From positions 375,873 through 439,872 of the forward strand of contig SGPM01000002.1 of assembly GCA_004802725.1 (NCBI GenBank): a DNA stretch of 64,000 bases. Direction: 5' to 3'. A program made the position numbers and the translations under genes. Source of the DNA: Antrodiella citrinella (Eukaryota; Basidiomycota; Agaricomycetes; Polyporales; Steccherinaceae). Shown here in pieces: positions 11,589-23,397 of this stretch. How positions within the stretch are numbered: position 1 is the stretch's first letter; each line of letters begins with the position of its first letter. The notes beneath the pieces are model-generated. The model did no database searches. It worked only from the letters and a program-made list of their open reading frames with translations, and was not told the origin of the DNA.

Positions 11589-12721
11589 TCAGCCCCGTGA
11601 ACGAGGAAGAATGCTGCCATTGTCGAAATTGATTTTACAACCTTCACGGTGTGTCCAGGATGATGTGTCCCGACTGGCAGCACAAATCCTACAGGTTTGA
11701 TCCTGTCGATCATGGTCTGCGTGCGAGGTGAACGACCATATCGTGAAGACGCATGAATGCGACGGGGCTGAAAGGGCTGAAAGGGGTTGATACCGGAGGA
11801 ACATCTCGATGTCGGACTCGGAAAGGATATCATGCCTTCCAAAGTTCCACACCATAGACACAATCTCACCCAACAGAAGCAAAGATGCTGCGACTCAGAA
11901 TGTAAGTAAAGAGAGCTCGGTTATCGAGTCGTAGGAATGTGGTACGTACAAAAGGCCACCAACGTCCAAAACAAGCCTAAGAGAGCTCGGGCTTTATCAG
12001 AGGTGGCGGAATTTTCTTGGAATTGCTCTGTGGCGAAGGCACAAGCAGTACCTATCAAATATCGTTAACGATGTTTTCGTATTTAGGAACATGACTATGA
12101 CACTCACAGATCTGAAGCATGGTCATGCATGCGACTTCAAAAGCAGTAAAGACACTGAACCCATCTTTGTAATCCCGAAACGACAAACTGTTCCTAAAGG
12201 TTAGCAAGATGTGATTTACTACCCGGTTATAAGTGAGAATACGTACGACAAAAACACCATTATAACGCTGAATAAAATTCTCAAGCCCATCCAACCGTTG
12301 TACAAGTCTGGATTCCTCACGTCTTAGCAAATTCGAACGGTTGACTGTCTCTTAGGAATGATATCTCACCAGGTGCATAGGTCAGAAACACGGTAGTGAT
12401 GGCTATCAACACAAGAAGCAGCACTGACGAAAATAAGGAAGGTGAATCAACTGTGGCGATTGAGTTTGCTAGCAGACGAACTTGACATTGTCCGTCCGAA
12501 CCAAAGGTAACACGCATGTAATGTTTGAGACTCCATTGGTAGAACGCGGTACGGACGAGACAGCACGGGAATGCAGATGGATGTAGGAAGACCAAGCAGA
12601 GCAGACGAAGATGCAGAGGTTGCAAACCAATCCTACTTTATACCTTTCTCTATATCTGGGAACAACAATAGAGGGTCACTGCCAATCCTATTACCACGGA
12701 GCTTGAAGGCGATGCAACCAT
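11589..12721 (-). CDS. uncharacterised multi-pass membrane protein
   Basis: Not assigned to a named family. Reading down the minus strand, a start at 12721 (MVASPSSSVVIGL) leads into a hydrophobic segment. Exons then splice in phase through LLLVLIAITTVFLTYAP, NPDLYNGWMGLRILF, SLSFRDYKDGFSVFTAFEV and ACAFATEQFQENS to LLLLGEIVSMVWNFG and a stop at 11589. The internal junctions (donors gtgagata, gtacgtat, gtgagtgt, gtacgtac) preserve one frame. Four or five membrane spans are likely, so a small basidiomycete polytopic membrane protein is the best description. The exon or exons between 12721 and about 12430 are ambiguous because all three frames are partly open there. Function unknown. Confidence 0.5.
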
Positions 12722-15700
12722 ATGGCATAGCTTCACCCAAGATCTACCGGATAACGAGACACTAAAGCGTAGTCGTGATGCATTTGCACAGTGTGTTGTC
12801 CACGTTCCAGTATACAATCCGTTTGATTGTCATGGTGGCTGTTCGCAAAAGGATCGTTGTTCGATTTTGAACTCGAGCTGGGACAGACGGCCAACTTGGC
12901 TAACATGATGAGCCGCGAGGCCCGAATTGCGAGGTCTACGATGCACAGTTACGAGAACGAGGCACCTGCAATAAAAGAATTGCGAAAAACGAACGGCAGT
13001 GTTGACCTAGGGTTCTGGGTGTCCAAGCTGAGGAGGTATTGTCGAAGAGGTTCCAATAGCACCGCAAGTTGAAAAGACGTGGCCCAAGTAGCGTGATCGC
13101 CACAAGGACTGCGTATCGTCAAGATGCACAACCACATGAATACAACTATAACTAAAGAGATGATTGTATTGTATTCTTCCTCTGGTCCGCGATGGTCCGT
13201 GATTGGGAGCATATGGTGGCCCTCGCCACAGATGGAGATCTACAGTTACAAGGCTATGCGAAAAAGAATAAACGCTGAGGTGACAAATTGGACATAAGGT
13301 TACTAGGATGACGGACTCACGTATGAAAACGAATAGTATACCGTGCACATCAGATAATCTAGCTATGATCCTTGACGATAAGCTGGATGGTACTGCTACG
13401 TGACTGTGCCGTAGTCTCAGTGGTCCCCAGTTTTGGCATCACTGCGACATCTGCCTGCGCTTTGGCAAGTAGTACGGTCCAACCCTCAGGAAGGCATAAA
13501 TATCTGTAAGATCTAGTGAAAGACGAGACATCGAAGGCATGCAAGGCAAAGGTTCAGAATTCTCGACGGACCTCGATGCTGTGACGTGGTCGTTCAGTAA
13601 GAATGGGCCGATCTCCCATGATGCACATTTACGTAAATTTAAGGATTCCCGCGGCACATGGATGTTAATTTGGCAAAAGTCATTAAGTAGACTTCAGATT
13701 ATACATGAGACCTATGAACATGGAAACGCTATTACCCCCTATGTTACGCCAGGCAACGTTGACATAAAATTTCCGACCGGGCTCTCTCAGAATGAAGCCG
13801 TTCGAGAAAAGCAACATGGGAAGATCGGTCTTTATTGCATAACAAACAGCACTTTCAGGACTTGACATCGAACTATCTATCGGGCTGGGAGGTTCAACTG
13901 AGTCGTCGGCATTGCAGTCTTTGACCGCACCGGGTCCTTCGAGAAGAAGGAGCGTCGAACATCGACAAACAGAACACCAATCGCTAGAAGTGGGTTTCGT
14001 GAACATCCATTATTACAGGCATTTTACGCGGAACAACGTACTAAGGCACAATTGAAACCTCATAATCACTACGACCAATACTTCCGAAATGGATGCTTGA
14101 AGTACCCAGTCGAAGAAGCTCAAAGGAAAAAGGGGCCCGACAGGCTGAGCAACTGAAAAGCCCATTCAGAATATTAAAAATGTAGTGGAAGGAGATTTTC
14201 GCTCACGGAGCAACGATACGACGCTCAACATGTCGGAGAACATGACGTAAATGTCCCGTTCAGCTCGAGTTCTGAAGTAACTGACAACGACGTCGTGCAC
14301 AGCGATAAGTATGGATCATAGATATGCAAGGATCGATTGAAACGTACTCCGCAGCGAACAGCGAGCAGACGCCATAGGTCTGGAGCATTATGCCTGTGGG
14401 AAGCATACTTGCATGCTGGGTCATTCGAAAGCGCGGGTCGTTTCCATACGAGGGGAACGGGTTCATACGTCCAGACACCTCGAATTCATATGACATGATG
14501 CACAGCGGAATGGAGGTGTTGCAGACTTGTAGAAGGTATGGGTGCGGATGGATGCCAGACAAGAAAGACGGGAGATTCATCAATCCACTATGCCCTCTTT
14601 TATAGCTTGAAATTCCTCTCGCCACATGTCTTCCCAAAACGGGCCTACACACGATTTGTGACCCAGAACATCTAAACAAAAACGACGGATACATTCACGA
14701 TCCACAGCTTCCTCGGAATCTGCCATGCAATCAGAGGCAACGGTCCGAGAGCGAGGTGTTTGACCATGTTCCTAGGACGCCTAGAAATCGGGACAAGGAC
14801 GTTGCAGCGCATTATGTTTTGGACCCACTGGCTCGCAGATCTAGAGCGTTACGGGGGATCCTTACTCCACAAAAGGACTGGGAGGCTACGTGGTTGATGG
14901 TTGGGATGTTCCACTTTCAGCGGGTCATAGCCTTCACTATCGGAAAATGCCAATAGTTGTTGTGAGTATCGTAGACGCGGCGAAAGCTTGTACCTCGATG
15001 TCTGCATCCTGGAAAGGTACAAGCAGCGCGTGTCCCGTTTCCTATCTGGTGATGTGAAATAATGACCAACTGGTGATTGTGCCCTCAGAGCGGCCTTTCG
15101 CGATCCTAAAAGGCGACTGTGGCGAGGGTCTTTGGTAGATCGTCTGTACAGAAATAATGAGAAGCTGTGTCACAATCTGTTGGCCGTTGAAGGACACACC
15201 CTCTGAAAGCGCAAACTTGAAATCATGCGAGAGTTACAGTGTCGGCGATTTTGTCTCTTGTTCTCCCAGCAAATGTATATATGACGCTGCGCTTCGGCTG
15301 CATTGGAAGTGTATGACTTTCTTTGGATAGAACATTCGCATTGAGGGTCAGCCGAAATCAATGTGAAGATTCTATCTGAAGAAAAGAAGACGGTCTGCAA
15401 CATTCTATCATAGTCGTGGCCACAGAAATTAGAATCGATAGCGCTTCCTACAGGAACGACGAATGGACAACAGAGAACGCACTGAATCGTCTATTCTCCG
15501 GACACAATCCGTGAATATGTCGACCGCATACAGATTTCTGACAGTAGCATAGAGGCAGGCTTGGTCGAAAGTCGAAAGGGGTGGCTACGGGCCTAGGAGG
15601 GGCCTTGTATAATATATTGGGGTCAGTATCATGTTGCCATGGTGACATCAACCCGGGCCTCCTTGCACGGTGAACAACAAGCATCTGCAGAACATCTAAA

Positions 15701-16280
15701 TACTTGCGGTCTGAGTGAAAGGACGCAGTACGCAGCGAAGAGGTTTCCGCTGAAGAGTCTCGGAGTTGACGTTCACTGTTCAGTAAAAGTGGCCATGGAC
15801 GTCGAGGTCCACAGTTTCATTTTCAATTTGACCCTTAGTCTGTGAGCGTCAAGACTACGTAACATCTCTGTAAGACTGACCGCGCACAACATGAATTCAG
15901 GCCGAAGCTCGACGAGCACATAGTCATACAACGATTTGTTCGTGGATTGCGTCATAAAGTTGGTAGATAAGAACAGACCAAGAATCAAAGGGAAGAGAAG
16001 ACCGATTATATGTACAGATGCCAAATCAAGGGTGCGACCAGTGACGATGGATTGAGTTGGCGGAGACGAGTGGGTATGACAGACATAACAACGGGATGGG
16101 AGGGAGATGTGAGAGGTTCGACTCCGGTCTACAAAATAGATTAAGGCATCCACCGAACTGGAGCAAGAACAGACACGTCAAATCCAGGCAGGAAACAAGG
16201 TGAGGTCATCACGATGGCAGCGGGTGTGTATCACGCAATCCGATAGTCCATGACACCCCGACAGCCAGAGAGGGCTCACT
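12722..16280. other. 3.5-kb stretch without a resolved gene
   Basis: Many open frames of 60-140 codons lie on both strands, but none splices convincingly into a known family. The most gene-like pieces are on the minus strand: 13359-13544, ending in a hydrophilic tail; 12949-13212, containing one hydrophobic segment; and 15773-16153, with the hydrophobic segment IIGLLFPLILGLFLS. They could belong to intron-rich membrane-protein genes like the one at 11.6-12.7 kb, or be decayed copies. On the plus strand, 12827-13072 and 13539-13865 are open but unrecognised. I list no CDS here. Confidence 0.4.
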
Positions 16281-16936
16281 TCACCAGGACCCGAATGTGT
16301 TCTCGCCCGAGTAGCTGACGTACAGGAAGCCATCCTCGTCTCTGTGGGCGGAAGAGGCGTGAGTCAGCAAGTGTGGCGATGACGCGCCGTGAATATTCGT
16401 CTGCGCGTGAAGGGAAATCACGTACTTGTGCTCCTCGTAGATGGCGCTCATCAGCTGCGCTGTCGGTGGAAGTACCTCGTCGACGAAGATGAAGATTGCC
16501 TTCTCGGGGGCAAGCTTGATCCTCTTCCGTATAACGTAGACGAACTGCCCCACAGTGAGATCCTACGCAATTGGACAAAACAAGCAGATCAGTACACCAA
16601 AAACGGATCAGAACTGAGTAGTAGACGCACTGAAGGTACCAGGTACTTCTTCTTGTCAATCGTTGGGATGTCCGTCTTGTCCGCCTTCTCGCAAATGACC
16701 TGTTGAATCACAATCGGCGTTCAGGAGCAAGTTCACCATGAAGAGGCGACAGGTACGTCGAGACGCGAATCACATACCGGGATACGGTCGGGGTACTTCT
16801 GTCGAATGCGCTCCGCCTCAGCCTTGCGCTTGTCTGTGTAAGATGCCAAGTGTACATGAGCTTAGATCCGATATAGAGCAGTGGCGGCAGGGCGCGACGA
16901 ACCAAAGGGATGCTCATCCTTGAATTTGGACCTCAT
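16281..16936 (-). CDS. atg8: Atg8 ubiquitin-like autophagy protein
   Basis: Autophagosome-membrane modifier, conjugated to phosphatidylethanolamine by Atg7/Atg3/Atg12-Atg5. 118 aa; exons 16936-16903, 16833-16778, 16699-16631, 16562-16426, 16341-16281. It reads as canonical Atg8 throughout: [11 protein letters not shown], the [16 protein letters not shown] block, [20 protein letters not shown], then VDEVLPP and [11 protein letters not shown]. The scissile Gly116 codon is at 16290-16292 and is followed by Ser-Trp, which Atg4 would have to remove. Four introns in such a short gene fit a basidiomycete. The residues that form the Atg8 hydrophobic pockets look intact. Confidence 0.97.
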
Positions 16937-18101
16937 GATGGCAAAGTGATATGGATGTGGGTGACGACTGGCGGGGTTGCTGGTGGTTATATAGGAGCGG
17001 AGGCTAGGGCACGGCGATGAAGGTGGTAGTAGAAAGGCAAGGAGTCTGGAGAGCCTTGCGCAGGCCTGGCAACAGGCGCTTGTTCGCGATCCGTGACTCA
17101 ATGACAACAGGTCACAACACGTCCCAATCCGGAAGCCTCTCCGTTTAGCAGGTCTGGGAGGCTACCATTGACAAGAGGACAATCCATTGTCCGAGTCACA
17201 CAAAAGAGGGCTGTCAGAGAGCAGCAAGGATGTCTATTGCGTGCATGTCTTTCCATCTGCTGATACATCATCGTCTCCCAAATCCCGACGGTCCATCTGC
17301 TAACGCCTGCCACACTGACGTCTGACCCCAAACTCTACACCGCAGTCCTCTCTCCGACAAACATGGTCTCCGATGCAGCGCTTCCGTGCCGAATGTGTCG
17401 GCGCCGAGAGGAGAGTCACTGCGACTTCAGATGACGTGTGTGCGTTTTAACAACATGTGTGGCATTAAGAATAGAGTAGGACCAATAGAGGTGGCGAGGG
17501 TACAGTATATCTATTTGAGGGTCTTGCGCAGACGTGCCAGATGGTAGTTGATGGTGGGTGCATGTTGTTTCCCTTTGAATGGCTGTTGTGCTAATGTCAA
17601 AGGCAGGCCCTCTCGAAGAACGCGAATAAGGACGTACGGTGTCCCGCATACACCGGAACAAGGCACTAGAGGCTTGAGCGCAAGCTCCTGAGTTCATGGT
17701 ATCGCTAGAGGCAGCCCAGCAGCCCAACATTGTGGACAGCTCGCGTGCACATAAGTTCGCGGGTGGGTCTGTAAAATTGCCAGTTCAGTACTGTCAAATA
17801 GGCAAAGACCAGCCCGCACGCACTTTTCTTGGGCCTAATTTTAAGCTTTGCAATATGCATCGCGACCGAAAGACTGGAGGACGCTGCCTACGAGCTGAAG
17901 GATTCTGACAACGAAGGAGACCGATGTGACGAGGCGAGTGCAAGCGACGGGAGATGCCGGTACGGATTTATTGCGGGGAAGCCTGGGCGTCTGATACTAT
18001 TGTGACCAGGAATGACCACGTTGACATGACACCGACCACGACATTCATAACTTGACCTTTACATTCCACTCGCCACAGCTTTCACTTCATAGTATCTAAG
18101 C
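16937..18101. other. intergenic between ATG8 and UBC6
   Basis: 1.16 kb between two divergent genes. It should hold both promoters. The minus frame 17416-17730 is open but has no recognisable domain. Nothing else supported. Confidence 0.5.
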
Positions 18102-19460
18102 ATGGCCCACGCTGGCTACAACAAGAATAGTTCCGGTAAGAGCTCTTCATTCCGTCCCAAACTGCAGTGCACTCACCGTTGCACCCTTTTCCGAAGCTGT
18201 CAAGCGGATCATGCAAGAGGCCAGGGAGTTGTCCAACGATCCAAGCACCGATTATTCTGCAGCACCTCTGGAGGTACGTTCTGTCCACCATTTGCGCATG
18301 CCGATGCTCATTTCCTCGTGTTCATAGGACGACATCTTCGTGAGTCTCGTTTAGATCGCACGACCGAGTTACCCCTTCGTCTGACCTCGTCTTGCGCGAC
18401 AGGAATGGCACTGTACACTTCGTGGCCCATCGGGAACGGAGTTTGAGGGTGGCCTATACCACTTCCGCATCCTTCTACCCTCTGAATATCCTTTCCGGGC
18501 TCCATCTCTTATGATGCTTACGCCAAATGGTCGCTTCGAACTCAATACCAAGGTATGCTGTGTCTCCGTATCGCTATGAAGACTATTTCTCATTCTAACC
18601 AATCCTATAGATTTGCATTAGCTTTACCAGCTGTACGTCGATTCAACCTGAATTGCTTGACGGTCCGTCTGAGGGTTTTGTCGTTAGATCACGAAGAGTT
18701 GTGGCAACCGGCTTGGGGAGTACGCACAGGTCAGTATCTTCTACAGCTGCAACCCCCCTCTTGCACTGATGCGTGGTGCCCCACAGCAATCATCGGTCTC
18801 CAAGGCTTCTTCCCATTGAAAGGCACAGCCGCCGCCGGCGTGGGTGCTATTGAGTACCCTTCCGTAGAGCGTAAGCGACTGGCTGCCTTGTAAGTGTCCG
18901 CGATTAGTTGTTCGCTTAGCCGCCCTCATTATGCTTCTGTTAGGTCAAGAGACTGGATATGTCCTCGTTGCAACAAACCGAACACTGAGCATCTCCCGGA
19001 TCCCCCAGAAGCTTCGACGTCAGAAGCAAGTACGTCGTCTGTGGTCGAGCCTGCGCCAAAAAACACCACGGACATTCCCAATCCTGACTCATCAAAGCCA
19101 GACGCACAGCAGCCTCCCGCTCCCGCACCAATCACACCGTCTCGCACAATCCCACTCGTCGCACCTACACCCACGAGACCCGTCGTGCCTATCAACCTCA
19201 CACCTAATACACCTGTCTTCATCGGTCCGTCTACGCCTGTAGACGAGACACCCCCCGACGATTTCCCTTCGTCTACTGAGACGACGACGACGGCATCGTC
19301 GGCCATAGATGGCGAGACGCGAGAGGTCCTTGCTGCTGCTCAACCAGCACCCCCTGTCATCCTCCGCCGAAGCACGCCTCGGCCGCCGCTCATCCTCGAC
19401 ACTGCGATATGCGTGCTTCTGGTGTTGGTGTTTGCGCTGATCTGTCGTAGGGTGTTATAA
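18102..19460 (+). CDS. ubc6: Ubc6/UBE2J-type ER-anchored E2 enzyme
   Basis: Tail-anchored ubiquitin-conjugating enzyme of ER-associated degradation. 318 aa; exons 18102-18135, 18197-18273, 18328-18339, 18403-18552, 18611-18632, 18688-18729, 18787-18889, 18944-19460. The UBC fold (about residues 9-150) starts with AVKRIMQEARELSNDP and contains DDIFEWHCTLRGP. The active-site Cys lies in KICISFTSYH (codon 18614-18616), replacing the usual HPN region as in other Ubc6 proteins. A Pro/Thr-rich linker follows. The protein ends in a single membrane span, TAICVLLVLVFALI, then RRVL, typical of a C-tail anchor facing the cytosol. Exon 3 is a 12-nt microexon (DDIF) and exon 5, with the catalytic Cys, is 22 nt. 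Confidence 0.93.
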
Positions 19461-19967
19461 CCCCCCTACTCTCCACGCTGCAGCATGATTGAGTATGGGA
19501 TTGACGTATGCTTCCGGTGCTGCCTCATTTTACCTTCTCGGATTTCCTTTAGTTCACGTCTTGGATTTGCTCGTTTTGTATACACCTTTGCTGCCTGCTT
19601 CTCTCCGCTATCCTGATCTCCTATCTTTGCGTTCCCTAGTAGTCATTTCCTTCCCGTCTCAGTCGCTCTCCCCTTTTCCCTCGGACCTGGTCTCTTAATT
19701 TACGACATTTGTACTCTTGACTCATCGTGATGCGCTTATCCTATGTAATTGTATGCAACCTGAAGGTCTCTTGCAGTTTGAAAGCCTGAAAGATGAGGAT
19801 GGAAACAGACCGCAAGCAAATATCTTGGGTTTTACACTACACATGCACACTGCAAGCAAAGAAAGTAACTATACATAGCAACAAGCCCCGAAACGACGTC
19901 AGCCAATGAGAAAGCTCTCCACTGAGCTGAGCACCACCTCCACCAAGACCGAGAGTAAGCCATACGC
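19461..19967. other. convergent 3' region, UBC6 and SF3A1
   Basis: 507 nt between two gene ends. It contains pyrimidine-rich 3'-UTR-like sequence after UBC6 and no coding signal. Confidence 0.5.
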
Positions 19968-22686
19968 CTACTTCTTCTTCTGGTCCCTCAGACTCAACAC
20001 CAGCAGATCCTCATCCTCCAAATTATAATTCGCGATCGTATTCGCATTCGTCAGGATCTTACCCGCGTACGCCAGTCGTATCCTCGACGCAGACAACGCA
20101 GACCCGGTGTGTTGCAGGATACGATCTCGAAGCGTCGACACGAGGAGGTTGAGCGGGAGGTCCGGTACGGTGACCACCATTCCGTCGAGTTTGAGTTCGG
20201 GCTTGGAAGGGTCGTTCGGGAGCTGGATTTGTAAGGATATCGGGTGCTGCAAACAAACACAAACCGGTCAGTCTACCCATTGAAATCACCGAAAGTGAGC
20301 AAACGTACCGGATGCATGTTGATCCAATCCTGCTCAGGATAATACTGCCCTCCAGGCAACTTGGCCACTTTCTGCCGTTTCGCAGGCGGCATCCCCTCCT
20401 CCCCGTTGCCCTCCATCTCGTCTGCGCTCCGCACCATTCCCGTCTGCGGCTGCGGAGGTCCTGCTAAGCCGGGTATGCGTGATGGATGCATCATCGGTCC
20501 TGTGGGCGGTTGGTAGCCAAATGGCTGCGCTGCGTCCAGGCCTTGGTAGTGCAGAGGGGGGAGCATGACCGGAGGCGCTTGAGGTGGGTAGAGTGAAGCG
20601 GGCTGCGGCCCTGAAGAGATGGTGGCAGCGGAGTAGGCTGGGTCGTTAGCGTTTTGCAGTGGAGGTTGGGGAAGGGATGCGGGCGCAGGTGGGAGGGAAG
20701 CGAGAGGGCCTGGAATAGCGGTAGGACCAATGCCAGGTCCGATGGCATTTGCGTCTTGTCTAAGAGAATCAATGAGATCAGGGTGCCGACAAATCAAGAA
20801 CAAGAATATAACACGTACGGTCCAAGACCCTTTGCTCTGTGAATGGCAGCGATTTGTTCATCGAAGTTATTGTTTGTGGCAAACTTGTCGAGAGTCCCTG
20901 CTTTTGAAGCTGTATGACCGTCCCAAACAAGTTTCTCCCTCTCCTTCCTTTTGAGCCGCTCTTCCTCTTCCTCCTTTTTTCGCATCTCTTCATCCTCTGC
21001 CGCGCCGAAGATATCCACACGCGTACGAGCGAGGTTCTTGAGCGAAGAGCCGACGTTGGCACCACGCTGGAGCTCAGACGACTGTGCTTTGCGGGCCTCA
21101 AGAACATCACGTTGCGATTTCCAGCGGGGATCTAGCAACTCGATACGCATGTGTTCGTCCAGCTCGTCCACGGGGATCTGCTGTCCACAAATGCTACATG
21201 TCGTGATCTTCTCTACATTCTTCCTGGCACCCACTACAAACACAAAGTCAGAAACGCTGGAACTGTGACGAGAGCTAAAGTACTTACGATTCGGTACATA
21301 ACCGGTTCGAATCTTCATTGGTGCACCAGCCTCCATAGAGTTCGCTTGAATAGCACGAGCCCTCTCGATCTCTCTGGCCCTCTCATCCTCCTCGCGCTTC
21401 TTCCTCTCCGATTCGCCGTCCTCATCATCACTCTCCTCCATAGCGGTATCATCTTCACCGTTGCCAACTCCAACATTTCCCACCGCTGCCGCTGCCTCTG
21501 CCTCCGCCGCTGCCTGCTTCTGTCTGTGCGCCTCAACATCCTCTGCAGTCGTCTCCATGATCATGGCGGCCATTCTCTTCTGAGCGATCGTCATGTTCTC
21601 CACTTCCTGCACGCTCATCGGAGGCGGCAGCTCCGAGTTCGCGTCAGCTTGAGTGAATTCAATGGTTTGTACGATGGCGTAATCGTGCCAGTCAATTTCA
21701 GCGAATGCCACTAATGAGTTAAGCACGTGAGTTAGGGTCAGCATTGTGAAAATGAATAGCAGGACGCACCGGCTTCAGCTTCCTTGTCCGACTCTCGCTT
21801 CTTCACCTGCTCTCTCTTCACCTGTTCCCATCTCGCTCGTTTCTTTCCAAGCTCAAGGTCTTTCCACCGGTAGGAAGGTTCTGCGCGTTCCTTCAACTGC
21901 TCCAAGGTCTCTTTGCTTGGCATAATGACTTTGTGGTACTGCTCCACCAATCGGTTGAAATAACCGAAGAGCGAGTGTGTAGGTCGTAGGAAATCGAATT
22001 GGTAATTTCGGCCTTCACGTGAAGACAGAGCAGCCAAGAAAGAGCGCCCCCGTTGTGCAGTGAACAACGCCGTCAGTTTCATGATATCCCTATAGCATGT
22101 AATAGTCAAGCATAAGTTAAAAGTGAATTGGTCAAAATGGACGTACATATCAATAGCACTGATGTTCACCTCATCAAAAATGAATTCCGGCGTGGGTGGT
22201 TCCAAGCCTCTGTCGATCTCCTTCTCCGGCACGTCCTCCGTTTCCTCGTCTGCCCCGCCCTCCTTCTCCGGCACCTGCTCATCGTCTACCTCTCCACGCG
22301 CGACTTTCTCCATGCGGTGTCTGTAATAGGCATGATAAGGGTCCGCCGGGTTGAGGAACGAAAACTTTGGGTCCGAACGCTGGGTTTCGCGAATCTTGTC
22401 CTCGAATTGTGGAGGATTGGCGGTTTTGGCGACGAAGTTGGCAGTCCTGTCAATGACGGCTACACCATTCCAAAGTCAAACACACGAGAATGGTCAGCAA
22501 AGACCATGATTTGAGAGTGTGGCGATTGTACTCACACTTGATGTCCGGAGGTGGTAGAATAAGCCCGCTGGCATATTTTGGCTCCTTGACGGCGCCGTTG
22601 CCATTATGTACAACGACGTCGCCGTTCATGGGGTGGTCAACGTCATTGCCGTTGACCTGAACGCCATTTGCAACCACTACGCTCAT
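19968..22686 (-). CDS. sf3a1: Splicing factor SF3A subunit 1 (Prp21)
   Basis: U2 snRNP component needed for branch-site recognition in the pre-spliceosome. 783 aa; exons 22686-22536, 22459-22147, 22089-21770, 21710-21288, 21233-20819, 20759-20309, 20246-19968. Two SURP modules are visible: one with VIDRTANFVAK...FSFLNPADPYHAYYRHR, and one with DIMKLTALFTAQRG...NYQFDFLRPTHSLF. A charged coiled region follows, then GARKNVEKITTCSICG, RWKSQRDVLEARK, a Pro-rich linker and a C-terminal ubiquitin-like domain (LQIQLPNDP to LSLRDQKKK). This is the full SF3A1 domain order and length. It shares a 141-nt divergent promoter with the mL60 gene. Confidence 0.95.
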
Positions 22687-22827
22687 TTTGGGATTACAGA
22701 GGAAGGTGAACGTATAAGAGGCGCGAACGAGAGCTGGTATGTCGTGATGACTAAGCAGATTCTGTTTCTCGTTTGGCGCCAAATTATTATTGCTCTTGCG
22801 CTTTCTCTTCTGAACCTGACGAGCGGG
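22687..22827. promoter_or_regulatory. bidirectional promoter, SF3A1 / mL60
   Basis: Only 141 nt separate the SF3A1 start codon (minus) from the mL60 start codon (plus), so both genes must use one compact divergent promoter. No TATA box is evident. Confidence 0.6.
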
Positions 22828-23303
22828 ATGTTTGGTCCATTCCGACCTTCAGCTATTTCTTCTGTGGGTCTCCTATGGTATGCATACTTCTGATGATATT
22901 ATGTTCTATTACTCACGCTGAACTTACAGGAAGACACCATGGAAGTTGTCACCGACCCGTAAGGCCAACGCACGAGCCAGACTCAAACGAGTGGATTCTG
23001 TCATTGAGGCCGTGAGGGCGAGTGGGGTACAATGCGCTGCATTGGTGAGTTCGAGCAATATTGCCACGTAGCGATGACACTAATGTCGCGGACGACACAG
23101 AAAGAGGCCCTTGAACTTCCCAAGGAGCATGAGATGCCCGCGAAAGACAAGTACACGGTCTTCACACCTCATGCGCGTGGCTACCGTAAAGGAATTCACA
23201 AAGTTCCCAAATGGACACGAGTGCGTATGTCGGATACCTCTTGAACCAAAATGCTGACATCTGGTCACAGCTGACTCTGCGAACCAACCCAAGAGGCTTC
23301 TAG
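22828..23303 (+). CDS. mrpl31: Mitochondrial large-subunit ribosomal protein mL60 (MRPL31)
   Basis: Fungus-specific protein of the mitochondrial large ribosomal subunit. 105 aa; exons 22828-22877, 22930-23044, 23101-23220, 23271-23303. It matches the family along its length: [17 protein letters not shown] at the N-terminus, [39 protein letters not shown], then [20 protein letters not shown] and PRGF at the end. The protein is very basic, as expected for an rRNA-binding protein. It converges with CMS1. Confidence 0.92.
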
Positions 23304-23397
23304 ACCAGTACCATATCGCATTACTACATGGGTGCATTATAGGACGTATGATATACGGAAGAGTAATATCACTAATTTCAGACGACGACTTTGCGTG

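Noticed and set aside
18929..19343. three frames antisense to the UBC6 linker
   Set aside because: Shadow of Pro/Thr-rich low-complexity coding sequence.
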